Positions 1-8,740 of a DNA stretch of 64,000 nt are shown piece after piece (position 1 is the first letter of the stretch; each line of letters opens with the position of its first letter). Source of the stretch: Kalymmatonema hyalinum WJT4-NPBG1 (GTDB taxonomy: Bacteria > Cyanobacteriota > Cyanobacteriia > Cyanobacteriales > Nostocaceae); NCBI GenBank assembly GCA_019359075.1, contig JAHHIB010000012.1:48448-112447 (forward strand), read 5' to 3'. The notes under the pieces were generated by a model. The model was given only the letters and a program-made list of their open reading frames with translations. It was not told the DNA's origin and did no database searches. Both the position numbers and the translations under genes were made by a program.

Positions 1-1151
1 CCTCCAGCGATGTTGTGAGTGCCGTCTGCGTCTTTGGCTATCAAGGATACTTGGCTTAATGGGAAACCTGCATTTCGCAGATCATTCAGCGCTGCTTCTG
101 CATCTCGACGGTGAGGAAACACACCGATTGCTCGTTTGTTTCTTTGCAGAGGTGCTGCAATAACTCCTGGTTGGGTAGAACTTACTGTAGAACTTACTAC
201 AGTTGGGTCGTAAATCTCCCACTGTTGAATTCCATGTCTACTTAAAATTCCAGCAGCGCGGTGGATATCATCGTCTGTACCGCTGACGACAACTACATAG
301 TCCCCATGATTGAGTCGGTCATTGTAGAAGCGAGCACGAGCATCCGGGAGTCCTAATCTGATGGGATCAAAGCGATCGCTTATATTTACTCCTGCAAACG
401 GTTCGCGTCGAGACAAGTCTCTGTGAAATAAGGAAATTTGGCTCAAAGGAAAGCCCGCAGATCGCAAACCGTTAACTGCAGCTTCAGCATCACGCAGATG
501 GGAAAAGTAACCAACAGCGTGTTTGCTTGCTCCAAAACCTGTGTTAGGAACGCCAGTAGCTAAAGCAGTTGGGGGGAGGTAATCCGCTGTTCCAGTTGTA
601 ACACCAGGTCGGTTAAAAATTTCAAACTCTTCAATTCCTTGCCGTCTTAAAATCTCTTCGGCTCTGGCAATTTCGGTGTCTGTACCATCTATGATGACTA
701 AATAGTCTCCGCGCTCTACTCGTTCGTTGTAAACTTTGGCTCTTTCTTCAGGAATTCCCAGACCAATCAAGCCACCAAGTAAACTCCCAGCCGCAGCACC
801 AATACCTGCTCCCGCAAGAGTGGTAGCCAAAGCAGTCGCAGTTGCTCCAGCAAGCATAATTGGACCAATTCCTGGAATGGCTAAAGTGCCAAGACCGACC
901 AACAAGCCTGTCAATCCGCCCAAAACACCGCCGGAAACTGCCCCGACTGTAGCACCTTCATCAGCTTTATTACCAACATTTTCCCGTACCTCAGCACCTG
1001 CAATATCATCATTGTGGTCTGCATCCCGCTTAATGACAGCTACTCTATCTATCGGAAAGCCGGAATTTCTCAACTCATACAGTGCGTTTTCTGCATCTCG
1101 ACGATGAGAAAAGACACCGACACCACGCTTATTATGTACACCTATAACCAT
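1..1151 (-). CDS. General-stress-protein (GSP17M/YflT-like) repeat protein, 3' end outside window
   Basis: The frame is open from an ATG at 1151 down to base 1, so the C-terminus lies outside the window. The visible ~383 residues hold three copies of a module beginning with a motif like GVFSHRRDAENAL...LRNSGFP, each followed by a hydrophilic stretch, as in the Bacillus general stress protein 17M family. Between copies one and two (about residues 60-125) is a Gly/Ala-rich hydrophobic stretch, probably one or two membrane-spanning or glycine-zipper helices, and then a segment with ERGDYLVIIDGTD that recurs in changed form after copy two. Similar multi-copy proteins are common in desiccation-tolerant cyanobacteria. 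A stress-induced, membrane-associated protein is inferred; the biochemical role is unknown. Confidence 0.8.
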   Translation of the reverse strand, partial: MVIGVHNKRGVGVFSHRRDAENALYELRNSGFPIDRVAVIKRDADHNDDIAGAEVRENVGNKADEGATVGAVSGGVLGGLTGLLVGLGTLAIPGIGPIMLAGATATALATTLAGAGIGAAAGSLLGGLIGLGIPEERAKVYNERVERGDYLVIIDGTDTEIARAEEILRRQGIEEFEIFNRPGVTTGTADYLPPTALATGVPNTGFGASKHAVGYFSHLRDAEAAVNGLRSAGFPLSQISLFHRDLSRREPFAGVNISDRFDPIRLGLPDARARFYNDRLNHGDYVVVVSGTDDDIHRAAGILSRHGIQQWEIYDPTVVSSTVSSTQPGVIAAPLQRNKRAIGVFPHRRDAEAALNDLRNAGFPLSQVSLIAKDADGTHNIAG

Positions 1152-2032
1152 GCCTTGTTACCTCAATAGTAAAATTAGTTATTCAGTATTTTTTAAGGAA
1201 GCCAATAATCTTATATATACAAATTTTGATAAGACTTTGCATCAATCTACTGGGGTAAGTTTGGAATCTACCGTTAGTATTAGAAAAGTTCAATGTTAAT
1301 TTTAGTGGTCTTTAAGTTTCAAAAATAAAACTGTCATATTCTCGCTTGAGTATTTATAAAATTTACGATCTATTATGAATTCAATTATCTTTTTTTAGAA
1401 GCAATATAATACATATGTTAATTATAAATACAGACTGAGAATAAATACTTATTAATCAAGATTTCTATTTCTATATATAACTATAATAACCAATTTTTCG
1501 ATTTAGTAAATTTGCAAGACAAATGTATAGATAGGTCAGGAAAAATTATCAAAACTATCCCTCGCTGTATTTCCTATTTTAGACTATTAGAAACTTGTGA
1601 AATCATTACCTACCGTGGCTATATTGAAGACCTTGACAGCGAGAAAGTGCAAGGAATTGTTGTCGTTATTAAACATTGCTACCTTGAAGTGTTAACAATA
1701 TTTCAATATTTGATCAGGAAGAGAATAAAATATATTTTGGACAAAATTAATAAAAATATATAAAATTTAATATACTAATTTCATACTTTTGGTAAAGGAG
1801 TATATCACTTAAGAAAGTGGAAGCCAAAGCTGCTGCTAGCTACGGTTATATGTAACTAGGTGCAAATAGACATAACTGTTTTGACTAGGTTCAAGGGTGT
1901 AGGAATGTTATGCATTGCGCTTGTACAGGTGTAAGAAAAATTAATTCAAAGGTTCATCTACATTGCTATACCCCCACTAGTTAACCTTATTTGTGCCAGT
2001 TTCCTGACTTAAGCTAGAGCGAGGAAAAGCTG
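1152..2032. other. AT-rich intergenic region
   Basis: About 880 bases between divergent genes, clearly AT-rich. The only long frame is 1512-1763 (+, 83 codons) with a TTG start and no visible ribosome binding site; I do not trust it. A good Shine-Dalgarno-like AAAGGAG lies at about 1794-1800 but is followed by only a very short frame. The last ~100 bases must hold the promoter of the 1049-residue protein gene, whose own GAGG lies just before its ATG at 2033. Confidence 0.5.
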
Positions 2033-5000
2033 ATGATTCCAAATATTTTAAATGAGTCGTGGCCACAGATTGAATTAGCACCATTGACATTGGCTCAGGC
2101 ATTGGCTCAGGCAATTGTCACTCCAGAAGAAGCATCCGTTCTCTTTTCTGGTCCAAAAATTTTTGTTGCCTTACTTGCAGGTGTCTTAATGGCATTTGCC
2201 TTCCAATTACTATTTACAAATTTCTCAGTTGCCGTAGGAATTTCATCTTTGGGAACTGACTCATTTCCTGATAATGAGTCAGAAACTTTGGGTGGTACGA
2301 TTCGTAAAGTTGAAGCCACAGTTGGTTTATGGGCGCTAGTAACAGCTAGTATTGCATTATTCATCGCCTGTTTTCTCGCGGTGAAACTGAGCTTGATTGA
2401 GAGTGCGTTACTAGGGGCGATTATTGGTGTCGTCATTTGGTCTACCTACTTCTCGCTGGTAGTGTGGCTGGGTTCATCTGCGGTAGGTTCGTTAATTGGT
2501 ACTGTCGTCAGCACTGCGACTTCTGGCTTTCAAGGACTGATGGGTACTGCAACTGGTGCCATTGGTGCTAATGCTGCGAGAAAACAGGTGGTTTCTACCG
2601 CTGAGGAAATCACAGCCGCCGTCCGTCGCGAACTCACTTCAGGTTTGGATGCTGATAGTCTTAGAAATACGCTACAAAGTTCTTTGGCTTCTCTACCATT
2701 ACCAAAACTGGATTTAAAAGAAATTCGCGGTCAATTTGATAACCTTCTCAAAGATGCAGATTTGGGATCTATTGCCGATAGTGACTTGCTGAAAAATATT
2801 AATCGCCAGACATTTGTTGATGTCATCAGCAGTCGCACAGACTTTTCCAAAGAAGATATCAATCGCATTGCTGACCAACTTGAAGGCGCTTGGCAACAAT
2901 CGTTGAGTCGCGGAAATCCGACGGAACAAGTCATTAATTTGCTCATGTCTGCAACTCCTGAAGAACTAAATTCAGATCGCTTAGGTGAACGACTGCAAGA
3001 ATTGGTGACAGTCGGAGGAGGAAATGGTAAGGAAAGCAATGGCGTGATGAAGCAAGCAATTAGATATGGCTTGAGTGCTGTTGCTCCAGCAGTGCTAGAC
3101 AGGGTAAATTTGTCGGATATCGATTTTGAAAAACTGACAGGTCAACTGCAAAAGCTACAAGGTAAAGTTCAGCAAGTAGACATCGAGAAAATTACAGAAC
3201 AGCTGCAAAAGCTTAGAGAGCAAACCGTTGAGACAGTAGCCCAAACAATCCCGGCGCAAGGCGATGATAATACTATCAAGGCAGATGTAGAAGATTACAT
3301 CCAGAATTCTTTCCCTTGGCATTTGAACCGCATCACCCTCAAAGATGAATTCAAAGACGTCATCTATGATCCAAATGCAAACCCTGCAACTGTCAGACGG
3401 GAATTGGAAGAAATCAACCAAGAGTATTTTGCTCAATTGCTGACGCAACGGGGTGACATTAGTGAAGCGAGGGTCAAGGAAATTGCTTCTCAACTTGAGA
3501 GTGTTCGCACGGAAGTTTTAGAAACTGTGCAGCAAGCGCAAGCACGAGAAAAAGCAGAAGATCTGCGCAGTCGCATGGAAAATTATCTGCGTTCAACAGG
3601 GAAAGAAGAACTCAACCCTGAAGCTATTGAGCAAGAGTTTGCTAAGCTGGTGGATGATCCAGAGGCTGGTTTTGAAGATTTAACCCAGCGCTTTAAGGTA
3701 TTTGACCGCGATACCTTTGTACAGTTGCTGCAGCAGCGTGAAGATATTAGCGAAGAGGAAGCTAATAATATTGTTAGTCAAGTCGAACGTACCCGCGACA
3801 ATGCTTTAAATCGAGCCAGAGAACTGCAAGAGCAAGCAACAGCAAAAGCTGATGAACTGCGGCAAAGAGTAGAAGAATATCTGCGCAATACCAACAAAGA
3901 AGAACTCAATCCTGAAGGTATCAAGCGTGATTTTAGAATTCTGCTGGAAGATCCGGAAGTAGGAATTCGCCTGTTGGGTACTCGCCTATCCCAATTTGAC
4001 CGCGATACGTTAGTAAAATTACTCTCTCAGCGTCAAGATTTGAGCGAGGAGCAAGTTAACCAAATTATCGACCAGTTGGAATCGGTACGGGATAACATCT
4101 TGCAAGCACCGCGAAAAGTAGCGGATACAGCAAAAAAGCAATACGATCAAACCATAAGTGCGATCACTGAATATCTCCGCAATACCAACCTGGAAGAACT
4201 CAACCCAGAAGGTATCCAGCAAGATTTAGCAAAATTACTCGATAATCCCAAAGAGGGTGCTTTAGCACTACGCGATCGCCTGTCGGGTGTGGATCGCGAA
4301 ACTTTGGTTAAACTGTTGAGTCAACGGGGAGATTTGAGCGAAGAGCAAGTTAACAAAACCATTGATCAGGTACAAGAAGCGATTAGTCGTATAGTAGGAG
4401 CGCCACGACGCTTGGCAAACCGCGCGACAAAACAAGTTCTGGACTTTGAGGCAAATCTGGAAGATTACCTGCGTAACACGAATAAAGAAGAACTCAATCC
4501 AGAAAGTATCAAGCGCGATTTGCAATTGCTGCTCCAAGATCCACGCGCCGGAATTGGAAGTTTAGGCGATCGCATCTCGAAATTCGACCGTTCTACGCTT
4601 GTCGCTTTGCTATCCCAACGAGAGGATATCTCAGAAGAAGAGGCAAATCGGATTGTAGACCAAATTGAATCTGCTCGCCACTCGATAGTTGAACAATTCC
4701 AGCAGATTCAGCAAAGAGTGACATCAGTCATCGATGGGGTTTTTGCCAGAATTCGCAACTATCTCAACTCGCTGAATCGTCCAGAACTCAACTATGAAGC
4801 TATTCAGCAAGACTTTGCCAAAGTGTTTGACGATCCACAAGCAGGATTTGATGCGTTGCGCGATCGCCTCAGTCACTTCGACCGTGGTACTCTAGTTGCT
4901 CTCTTGAGTTCGCGTGAGGATATTTCTGAGGAAGATGCTAACCGCATCGTCAACCAAATCGAAGCAGCGCGGGATAGCGTATTGCAACGCGGTGAACGCA

Positions 5001-5182
5001 TCCAGCAAGAAGTTCAAAAACGCCTTTCTGCTGTTCAGGAACAAGCGAAAAAGCAAGGTATTGAAGCCAAAAAAGCCGTTGCAGGTGCTGCTTGGTGGCT
5101 ATTTGGGACTGCGTTGACTTCACTTGCAGCAAGTGCGCTTGGTGGAGCGATCGCTGTCGCGGGAATCAACTTCCTGGGGTGA
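2033..5182 (+). CDS. Large membrane-anchored protein with ~97-residue tandem repeats
   Basis: 1049 residues, family not recognised by name. The N-terminus has three probable membrane helices (about residues 42-70, 96-118 and 123-147) and a further hydrophobic Gly/Ala/Thr stretch near 150-180. From about residue 420 come six clear repeats of roughly 97 residues, starting near bases 3290, 3574, 3869, 4165, 4457 and 4750. Each opens like YLRNTNKEELNPE and closes like FDRDTLVKLLSQRxDxSEEE followed by an Ile/Asp/Gln/Glu-rich helix. A degenerate copy sits near residues 205-300. The C-terminus ends in a further hydrophobic helix (about 1020-1049), so both ends could sit in a membrane with the helical repeats between them. 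GAGG just upstream supports the ATG. A structural or scaffold role is inferred only. Confidence 0.85.
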   Translation: MIPNILNESWPQIELAPLTLAQALAQAIVTPEEASVLFSGPKIFVALLAGVLMAFAFQLLFTNFSVAVGISSLGTDSFPDNESETLGGTIRKVEATVGLWALVTASIALFIACFLAVKLSLIESALLGAIIGVVIWSTYFSLVVWLGSSAVGSLIGTVVSTATSGFQGLMGTATGAIGANAARKQVVSTAEEITAAVRRELTSGLDADSLRNTLQSSLASLPLPKLDLKEIRGQFDNLLKDADLGSIADSDLLKNINRQTFVDVISSRTDFSKEDINRIADQLEGAWQQSLSRGNPTEQVINLLMSATPEELNSDRLGERLQELVTVGGGNGKESNGVMKQAIRYGLSAVAPAVLDRVNLSDIDFEKLTGQLQKLQGKVQQVDIEKITEQLQKLREQTVETVAQTIPAQGDDNTIKADVEDYIQNSFPWHLNRITLKDEFKDVIYDPNANPATVRRELEEINQEYFAQLLTQRGDISEARVKEIASQLESVRTEVLETVQQAQAREKAEDLRSRMENYLRSTGKEELNPEAIEQEFAKLVDDPEAGFEDLTQRFKVFDRDTFVQLLQQREDISEEEANNIVSQVERTRDNALNRARELQEQATAKADELRQRVEEYLRNTNKEELNPEGIKRDFRILLEDPEVGIRLLGTRLSQFDRDTLVKLLSQRQDLSEEQVNQIIDQLESVRDNILQAPRKVADTAKKQYDQTISAITEYLRNTNLEELNPEGIQQDLAKLLDNPKEGALALRDRLSGVDRETLVKLLSQRGDLSEEQVNKTIDQVQEAISRIVGAPRRLANRATKQVLDFEANLEDYLRNTNKEELNPESIKRDLQLLLQDPRAGIGSLGDRISKFDRSTLVALLSQREDISEEEANRIVDQIESARHSIVEQFQQIQQRVTSVIDGVFARIRNYLNSLNRPELNYEAIQQDFAKVFDDPQAGFDALRDRLSHFDRGTLVALLSSREDISEEDANRIVNQIEAARDSVLQRGERIQQEVQKRLSAVQEQAKKQGIEAKKAVAGAAWWLFGTALTSLAASALGGAIAVAGINFLG

Positions 5183-5267
5183 TCACAAACCTGGTTTTTT
5201 CAAAGGTGCACACCAACCTATGTCGCAATTTATAGGAATCTGGCAAAAATCCAGATTTAGTATTTAG

Positions 5268-5333
5268 AACCACAGATAAACACAGATGGACACAGATAAA
5301 TCATCTGTGTTTATCTGTGTCCATCTTTGGTTT
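5268..5333. repeat. Palindromic intergenic repeat, copy 1
   Basis: An inverted repeat of about 66 bases: the left arm reads AACCACAGATAAACACAG... and the right arm is its near-perfect complement ending ...GTCCATCTTTGG. The left arm is itself built of shorter CACAGAT units. The same element recurs at 25305-25372 and 48716-48803. It lies 3' of the 1049-residue gene and 3' of the convergent methyltransferase gene, so it could also terminate transcription from both sides. Confidence 0.85.
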
Positions 5334-5390
5334 ATTTTTACAAAATTAACTTTTAGAAGAAGTTTACCTACAGCGGTTTTTGGGACAGAT

Positions 5391-6125
5391 TTAACTGAGG
5401 TTTTCAGGCTTTTTAATACTTCTTGCACAAACAACAAGTGCATAACGCGGGTCATGATAGTTTAACTGTGCTTTGGTAAAATCAGGAGTGGATAATCCAC
5501 GCAATTCACCCGCTGCTGTCACAGAATTTCCGTAAGTTTTCACAGTGACATTTTCATCTCCAAAAGACTTTGCCAACACCAAGTGCAAGCCTTTTGCAGT
5601 GAAACGCCAAAGTTCATAATCTTGATAATAATTTACTGTGATATCTGGTACTGAAACGAGCAACACACCACCTGGTTTTAAAATGCGATGCAATTCCCGA
5701 ATCATGTAGTCTAAGTCTGCAATAATGTGCAACGTGTAGGTACAAATAATACAATCAAAAGTGTTACTAGGAATATCATTAGGCTGAGTTAAATCAGCAA
5801 TGATAGTGGCGTTAGGATTATCTGTTTCCTTATGGATGATGTCTAACTTAGTTACCTGGGAACCGCCAAAATATGATGTGTAAGAATCTTCTTGAAATTC
5901 TAAACAATGTCCTTTGATATCTGGAGAATATTGCTGTAAAAACTGCTCTAGATAAGTGCGATGAAGAGTTACTCCGCGCCTACCCCAGCTATTGAATAAG
6001 GGTTCCATCCCGCTGATCAATAACTCAGTTCTACTTTTGAGCATCAGCGGAAATTTAAGTATTCTTTTGGCAGACTGCTTGAGGTTTTTGGGTAACACTT
6101 GTTTTATACTTTGCCCCTTAATCAT
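5391..6125 (-). CDS. Class I SAM-dependent methyltransferase
   Basis: 244 residues. The central part fits the Methyltransf_11 fold: an acidic turn after strand beta2 (VTKLDIIHKE), an Asp in ATIIADLTQPNDIP, and the typical FDCIICTYTLHIIADL...ILKPGGVLLVSVPD segment after the SAM-binding core. The substrate cannot be read from the sequence. The weakly conserved N-terminus (about 60 residues with GRRGVTLHR) resembles cyanobacterial methyltransferases found near glycan genes, but no sugar genes adjoin it here. The start is the most upstream ATG; no strong ribosome site is visible. It is transcribed convergently with the repeat-protein gene. Confidence 0.8.
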   Translation of the reverse strand: MIKGQSIKQVLPKNLKQSAKRILKFPLMLKSRTELLISGMEPLFNSWGRRGVTLHRTYLEQFLQQYSPDIKGHCLEFQEDSYTSYFGGSQVTKLDIIHKETDNPNATIIADLTQPNDIPSNTFDCIICTYTLHIIADLDYMIRELHRILKPGGVLLVSVPDITVNYYQDYELWRFTAKGLHLVLAKSFGDENVTVKTYGNSVTAAGELRGLSTPDFTKAQLNYHDPRYALVVCARSIKKPENLS

Positions 6126-6437
6126 TGTTTTGAGCTAGATGTAAATAGGATAGAGAAGAAAAGACGGACAGAAGAAAGTCATGTATAAATTATCATTCTT
6201 GTGGCTTTTGAAGTTTATGATTGTAGAAAATCTAGATTAAGAGTGTCTTAATCATGTATAAGTACTATATCCTGCTACACTCTTAGGCGAAGAAGCGTGA
6301 CCGGGTTTTTGTTGAGATTGATAAGCTTTATGGTAGTCAAGCCAAGAATGTATGTGTTAATTTTATACCAATAAACCAATTGCGCCAAAATTTTATCTGT
6401 AGGCACAAGTCAAAATTAAACCCTTGAGGCATTGTAT
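6126..6437. other. Intergenic region between divergent genes
   Basis: About 310 bases separating the divergent methyltransferase and pentapeptide-repeat genes. AT-rich, no frame longer than a few dozen codons, no repeat recognised. It should contain both promoters, but I cannot place them with confidence. Confidence 0.4.
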
Positions 6438-7034
6438 ATGTATCAGTCCAAGCGCCAAGAGTTGCTTTTTACCCTCTCTGCTGTACTCACTGGAGCAACG
6501 CTTTTGGCTGGAGTTGGCATATACATAGCACTGAAAAATGTACAAACACCAGTTGCAGCACCAAATCAAACAGTAACCGCGCCAGACATTACAGAAGTCC
6601 CTGTAGATACATTAGTTGCGTCACCAGAAGACACACCAGTCGTACCAATTCAAGAACAGCAAGAACCTGGAAAAAACCTCGGTGGCGTTAATTGGAAAGG
6701 AAAGGACTTACGGGGAATGAAGCTGCGTAACGCCAATTTAGGCGGTGCGAATCTTGCCAATACTGACTTGAGTGGTGTTAATTTGAGCGGTGCTATTCTC
6801 AGTGGTGCAAATCTGAAAAATGCTAATTTGAGTCGTGTTAATTTGAGCAATGCTAATTTGGGTGGTGCAAATCTGAAAAATGCTAATATCAGCAATGCTA
6901 ATCTAACTAGTGCCGACTTCAGGGGTGCCAATCTTGATGATGCTAACCTTGAGGGAGCTATTTTAAAAAGCACTCTTCTAGAAGGTGCAAACCTTAATGG
7001 CGCAATTATGTCCAAAGGAGTTGATTTTAGGTAG
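6438..7034 (+). CDS. Membrane-anchored pentapeptide-repeat protein
   Basis: 198 residues from the ATG at 6438. GAGG at about 6425 is well spaced for this ATG, which I prefer to the TTG six bases upstream. One N-terminal hydrophobic helix (about residues 8-30, TLSAVLTGATLLAGVGIYIA) is followed by a Pro/Val/Thr-rich linker (about 31-72) and then about 22 pentapeptide repeats of the A(N/D)LxG type (LRNANLGGANLANTDL...). Such repeats fold as a right-handed quadrilateral beta-helix. The layout suggests an inner-membrane anchor with the helix facing the periplasm. Function unknown. The next gene but one also has pentapeptide repeats. Confidence 0.85.
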   Translation: MYQSKRQELLFTLSAVLTGATLLAGVGIYIALKNVQTPVAAPNQTVTAPDITEVPVDTLVASPEDTPVVPIQEQQEPGKNLGGVNWKGKDLRGMKLRNANLGGANLANTDLSGVNLSGAILSGANLKNANLSRVNLSNANLGGANLKNANISNANLTSADFRGANLDDANLEGAILKSTLLEGANLNGAIMSKGVDFR

Positions 7035-7200
7035 CTAGAGCGTACATAAGGTGTATGTGTGATGAGCGTCACCAAAAAGCTAGATGAAAGTCACTTTCCC
7101 CAAATTCGTTTATCTCTTAGCTTGGGAGTAAAGATAAATCATATTTATACCCAGATTATAAATACTGATTAATGACTAGGCGGTTGTGGGGGAATGACCT

Positions 7201-7347
7201 ATGCTGGAAAAACTATTATTAGCTGCTACTCTAACATTTACCTTGAGCTTATTTGCAGAACTCAACTGGTTTTCCTCAGCTCGAACATCTAGAGAAAATA
7301 TCAGGCAAAACTTGCCTACTTTCACATTGACTCAACAGCATAACTGA
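7201..7347 (+). CDS. Possible 48-residue secreted or membrane peptide
   Basis: A short frame with ATG at 7201, preceded by a G-rich GTGGGGGAA about ten bases upstream that could act as a ribosome site. The product begins MLEKLLLAATLTFTLSLFAE, which looks like a signal peptide or single membrane helix, followed by a polar tail. It sits between two pentapeptide-repeat genes on the same strand. I recognise no family. It could be real or chance; conservation in related genomes would decide. Confidence 0.35.
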   Translation: MLEKLLLAATLTFTLSLFAELNWFSSARTSRENIRQNLPTFTLTQQHN

Positions 7348-7456
7348 ATCATACCTCATAACGGTACGCATACGGCTAAATAATAAAAAAAGATAAACTC
7401 ATATTCCTGTGTACTCAAAGGTTCAGTTTTCAGGGCAAGATATTGCTACACCAATT

Positions 7457-8227
7457 ATGAAAAGCCAAATTCTCGCCACAGCTGCATTTTTAACTCTGAG
7501 CAGCCTGAACCAGACTGCACAAGCAGCAAATCCTCAACATATCAGACAGTTACTGGCAAGCAAACAATGTCAAAATTGTGATCTAAGTGGGGCTGGTTTA
7601 GTTATGGCTGACTTATCAGGAGCCGATTTAAGCGGAGCCAATCTTGCAGGTGCTAACCTCAGCCGCGCCAACTTAAGCGGCGCAGATTTGAGGGGTGCAA
7701 ACTTGAACGGTACTGGTTTATTTGGTGCTAACCTGAGCGGTGCTAATCTCAATAAGGCAAATCTAGAGGGCGCTGATTTTAGAAATACCTATTTAGTTAA
7801 CGCTCAATTGAATGGTGCGAACCTCAATGGTGTTAACTTGCAAGGAGCAATAGGCATACCATCGCAAATTGCTACACATGAGGAATTTTATGCTTGGGGT
7901 GTTGCCGAAGCCCAAAAAGGCAACCAACAGCAAGCAATTGATTATTTCAATCAAGCTATTGTCATCAAACCTGATTATGCAGGCGCTTACTTAGCTCGTG
8001 GTGTCGCCCGTTACCAAATATTTGACCGACAAGGTGCATTCCAAGACGCCCAAGTCGCTGAAAAACTGTTTACATCCCAAAGCAATAGCACCGGAATGCA
8101 AACAGCACAGGCTTTTATCAAAGAACTGCAAACACCCTACGACACCAAGGTTAAACCTGCCAAACCTGATTTGATTGATTTTGTCGGTAGTGTTGGCTCT
8201 TTGTTGCTTCAGTTTTTGCCATTTTAG
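7457..8227 (+). CDS. Secreted pentapeptide-repeat protein with C-terminal TPR-like segment
   Basis: 256 residues from the ATG at 7457, chosen because a clean signal peptide (MKSQILATAAFLTLSSLNQ...TAQA) begins there; an earlier GTG at 7409 would bury it. After the signal come IRQLLASKQCQNCDLSGA, a cysteine-containing opener seen in many exported cyanobacterial pentapeptide proteins, then about 17 repeats (DLSGANLAGANLSRANLSG...). Residues from about 140 on contain a helical pair (GNQQQAIDYFNQAIVIKPDY AGAYLARGVARY) matching a tetratricopeptide repeat. An exported scaffold or binding protein is inferred; no enzymatic residues are visible. Confidence 0.85.
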   Translation: MKSQILATAAFLTLSSLNQTAQAANPQHIRQLLASKQCQNCDLSGAGLVMADLSGADLSGANLAGANLSRANLSGADLRGANLNGTGLFGANLSGANLNKANLEGADFRNTYLVNAQLNGANLNGVNLQGAIGIPSQIATHEEFYAWGVAEAQKGNQQQAIDYFNQAIVIKPDYAGAYLARGVARYQIFDRQGAFQDAQVAEKLFTSQSNSTGMQTAQAFIKELQTPYDTKVKPAKPDLIDFVGSVGSLLLQFLPF

Positions 8228-8247
8228 AGAGGACTTAATATATTCAT

Positions 8248-8616
8248 TCAGTTGCTTTTGCGGAACTGCTCTAGCTCATTGACTATGTCTAGGATTTTGA
8301 CGAAGCGCTGACCAAACTCAGTCAGCGTGTATTCGACACGAGGTGGAATTTCTGGATAAGCAATCTTTTCAACAATTCCAAAATTAAGCAAATCAGATAA
8401 CCGCTCATTCAGTACTTTCGTCGTCAATCCGTCTATTGAACGAGTCATTGCACCTGGACGATTAACGCCTGTGCGAATCAAGCGAAGAACTTCCAGCATC
8501 CACTTACAGCCTAGGGTGTGTTCAACAATATAGGCAACTGTCGGCTGAGATTCAACGTTGACTTTCTCAGGAGGAGCAAAATTTTTTTCTCGGCTATGAG
8601 CTTGCTGTTGAGTCAT
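8248..8616 (-). CDS. HxlR-type winged-helix transcriptional regulator
   Basis: 122 residues, the usual length for the family. The core runs GCKWMLEVLRLI...RPGAMTRSIDGLTTKVLNERLSDL followed by the wing region PPRVEYTLTEFGQRF, which is diagnostic of HxlR (MarR-like) regulators. A long N-terminal tail of about 25 residues precedes the domain. It is divergent from the oxidoreductase gene at 8741 with a shared 124-base control region, the arrangement seen when such regulators respond to reactive electrophiles or quinones and control an adjacent reductase. Regulation of the neighbour is inferred. There is no obvious N-terminal sensing Cys; the only Cys is in GCKW. Confidence 0.9.
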   Translation of the reverse strand: MTQQQAHSREKNFAPPEKVNVESQPTVAYIVEHTLGCKWMLEVLRLIRTGVNRPGAMTRSIDGLTTKVLNERLSDLLNFGIVEKIAYPEIPPRVEYTLTEFGQRFVKILDIVNELEQFRKSN

Positions 8617-8740
8617 TTGTTACCAAACGGTTCCTACCCTACCAAATGGTGCTTACTTGTGGGTTACTAAAATACATCCCTATGCTGGATAGCAAAGCAA
8701 GAACACTTTAAGTTAATTCTAAAGGATAGGGAAATCAATC
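8617..8740. promoter_or_regulatory. Divergent control region with two ACC-N4-GGT sites
   Basis: Between the HxlR gene and the reductase gene. TACCAAACGGT starts at 8621 and TACCAAATGGT at 8640, i.e. the same ACC-N4-GGT element twice, 19 bases apart and therefore on one face of the helix. This is a plausible pair of operator sites for the HxlR protein, overlapping its own promoter. AAAGGATAGGGAA upstream of 8741 is the ribosome site of the reductase gene. Confidence 0.5.

Noticed and set aside
1512..1763. Possible 83-residue protein on the plus strand
   Set aside because: TTG start, no ribosome site, very AT-rich codons and no recognisable motif; probably chance.
6650..7075. Minus-strand frames across pentapeptide-repeat genes (also at 7570 and 12846)
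   Set aside because: Open only because the repetitive A(N/D)LxG codons avoid stops on the other strand.
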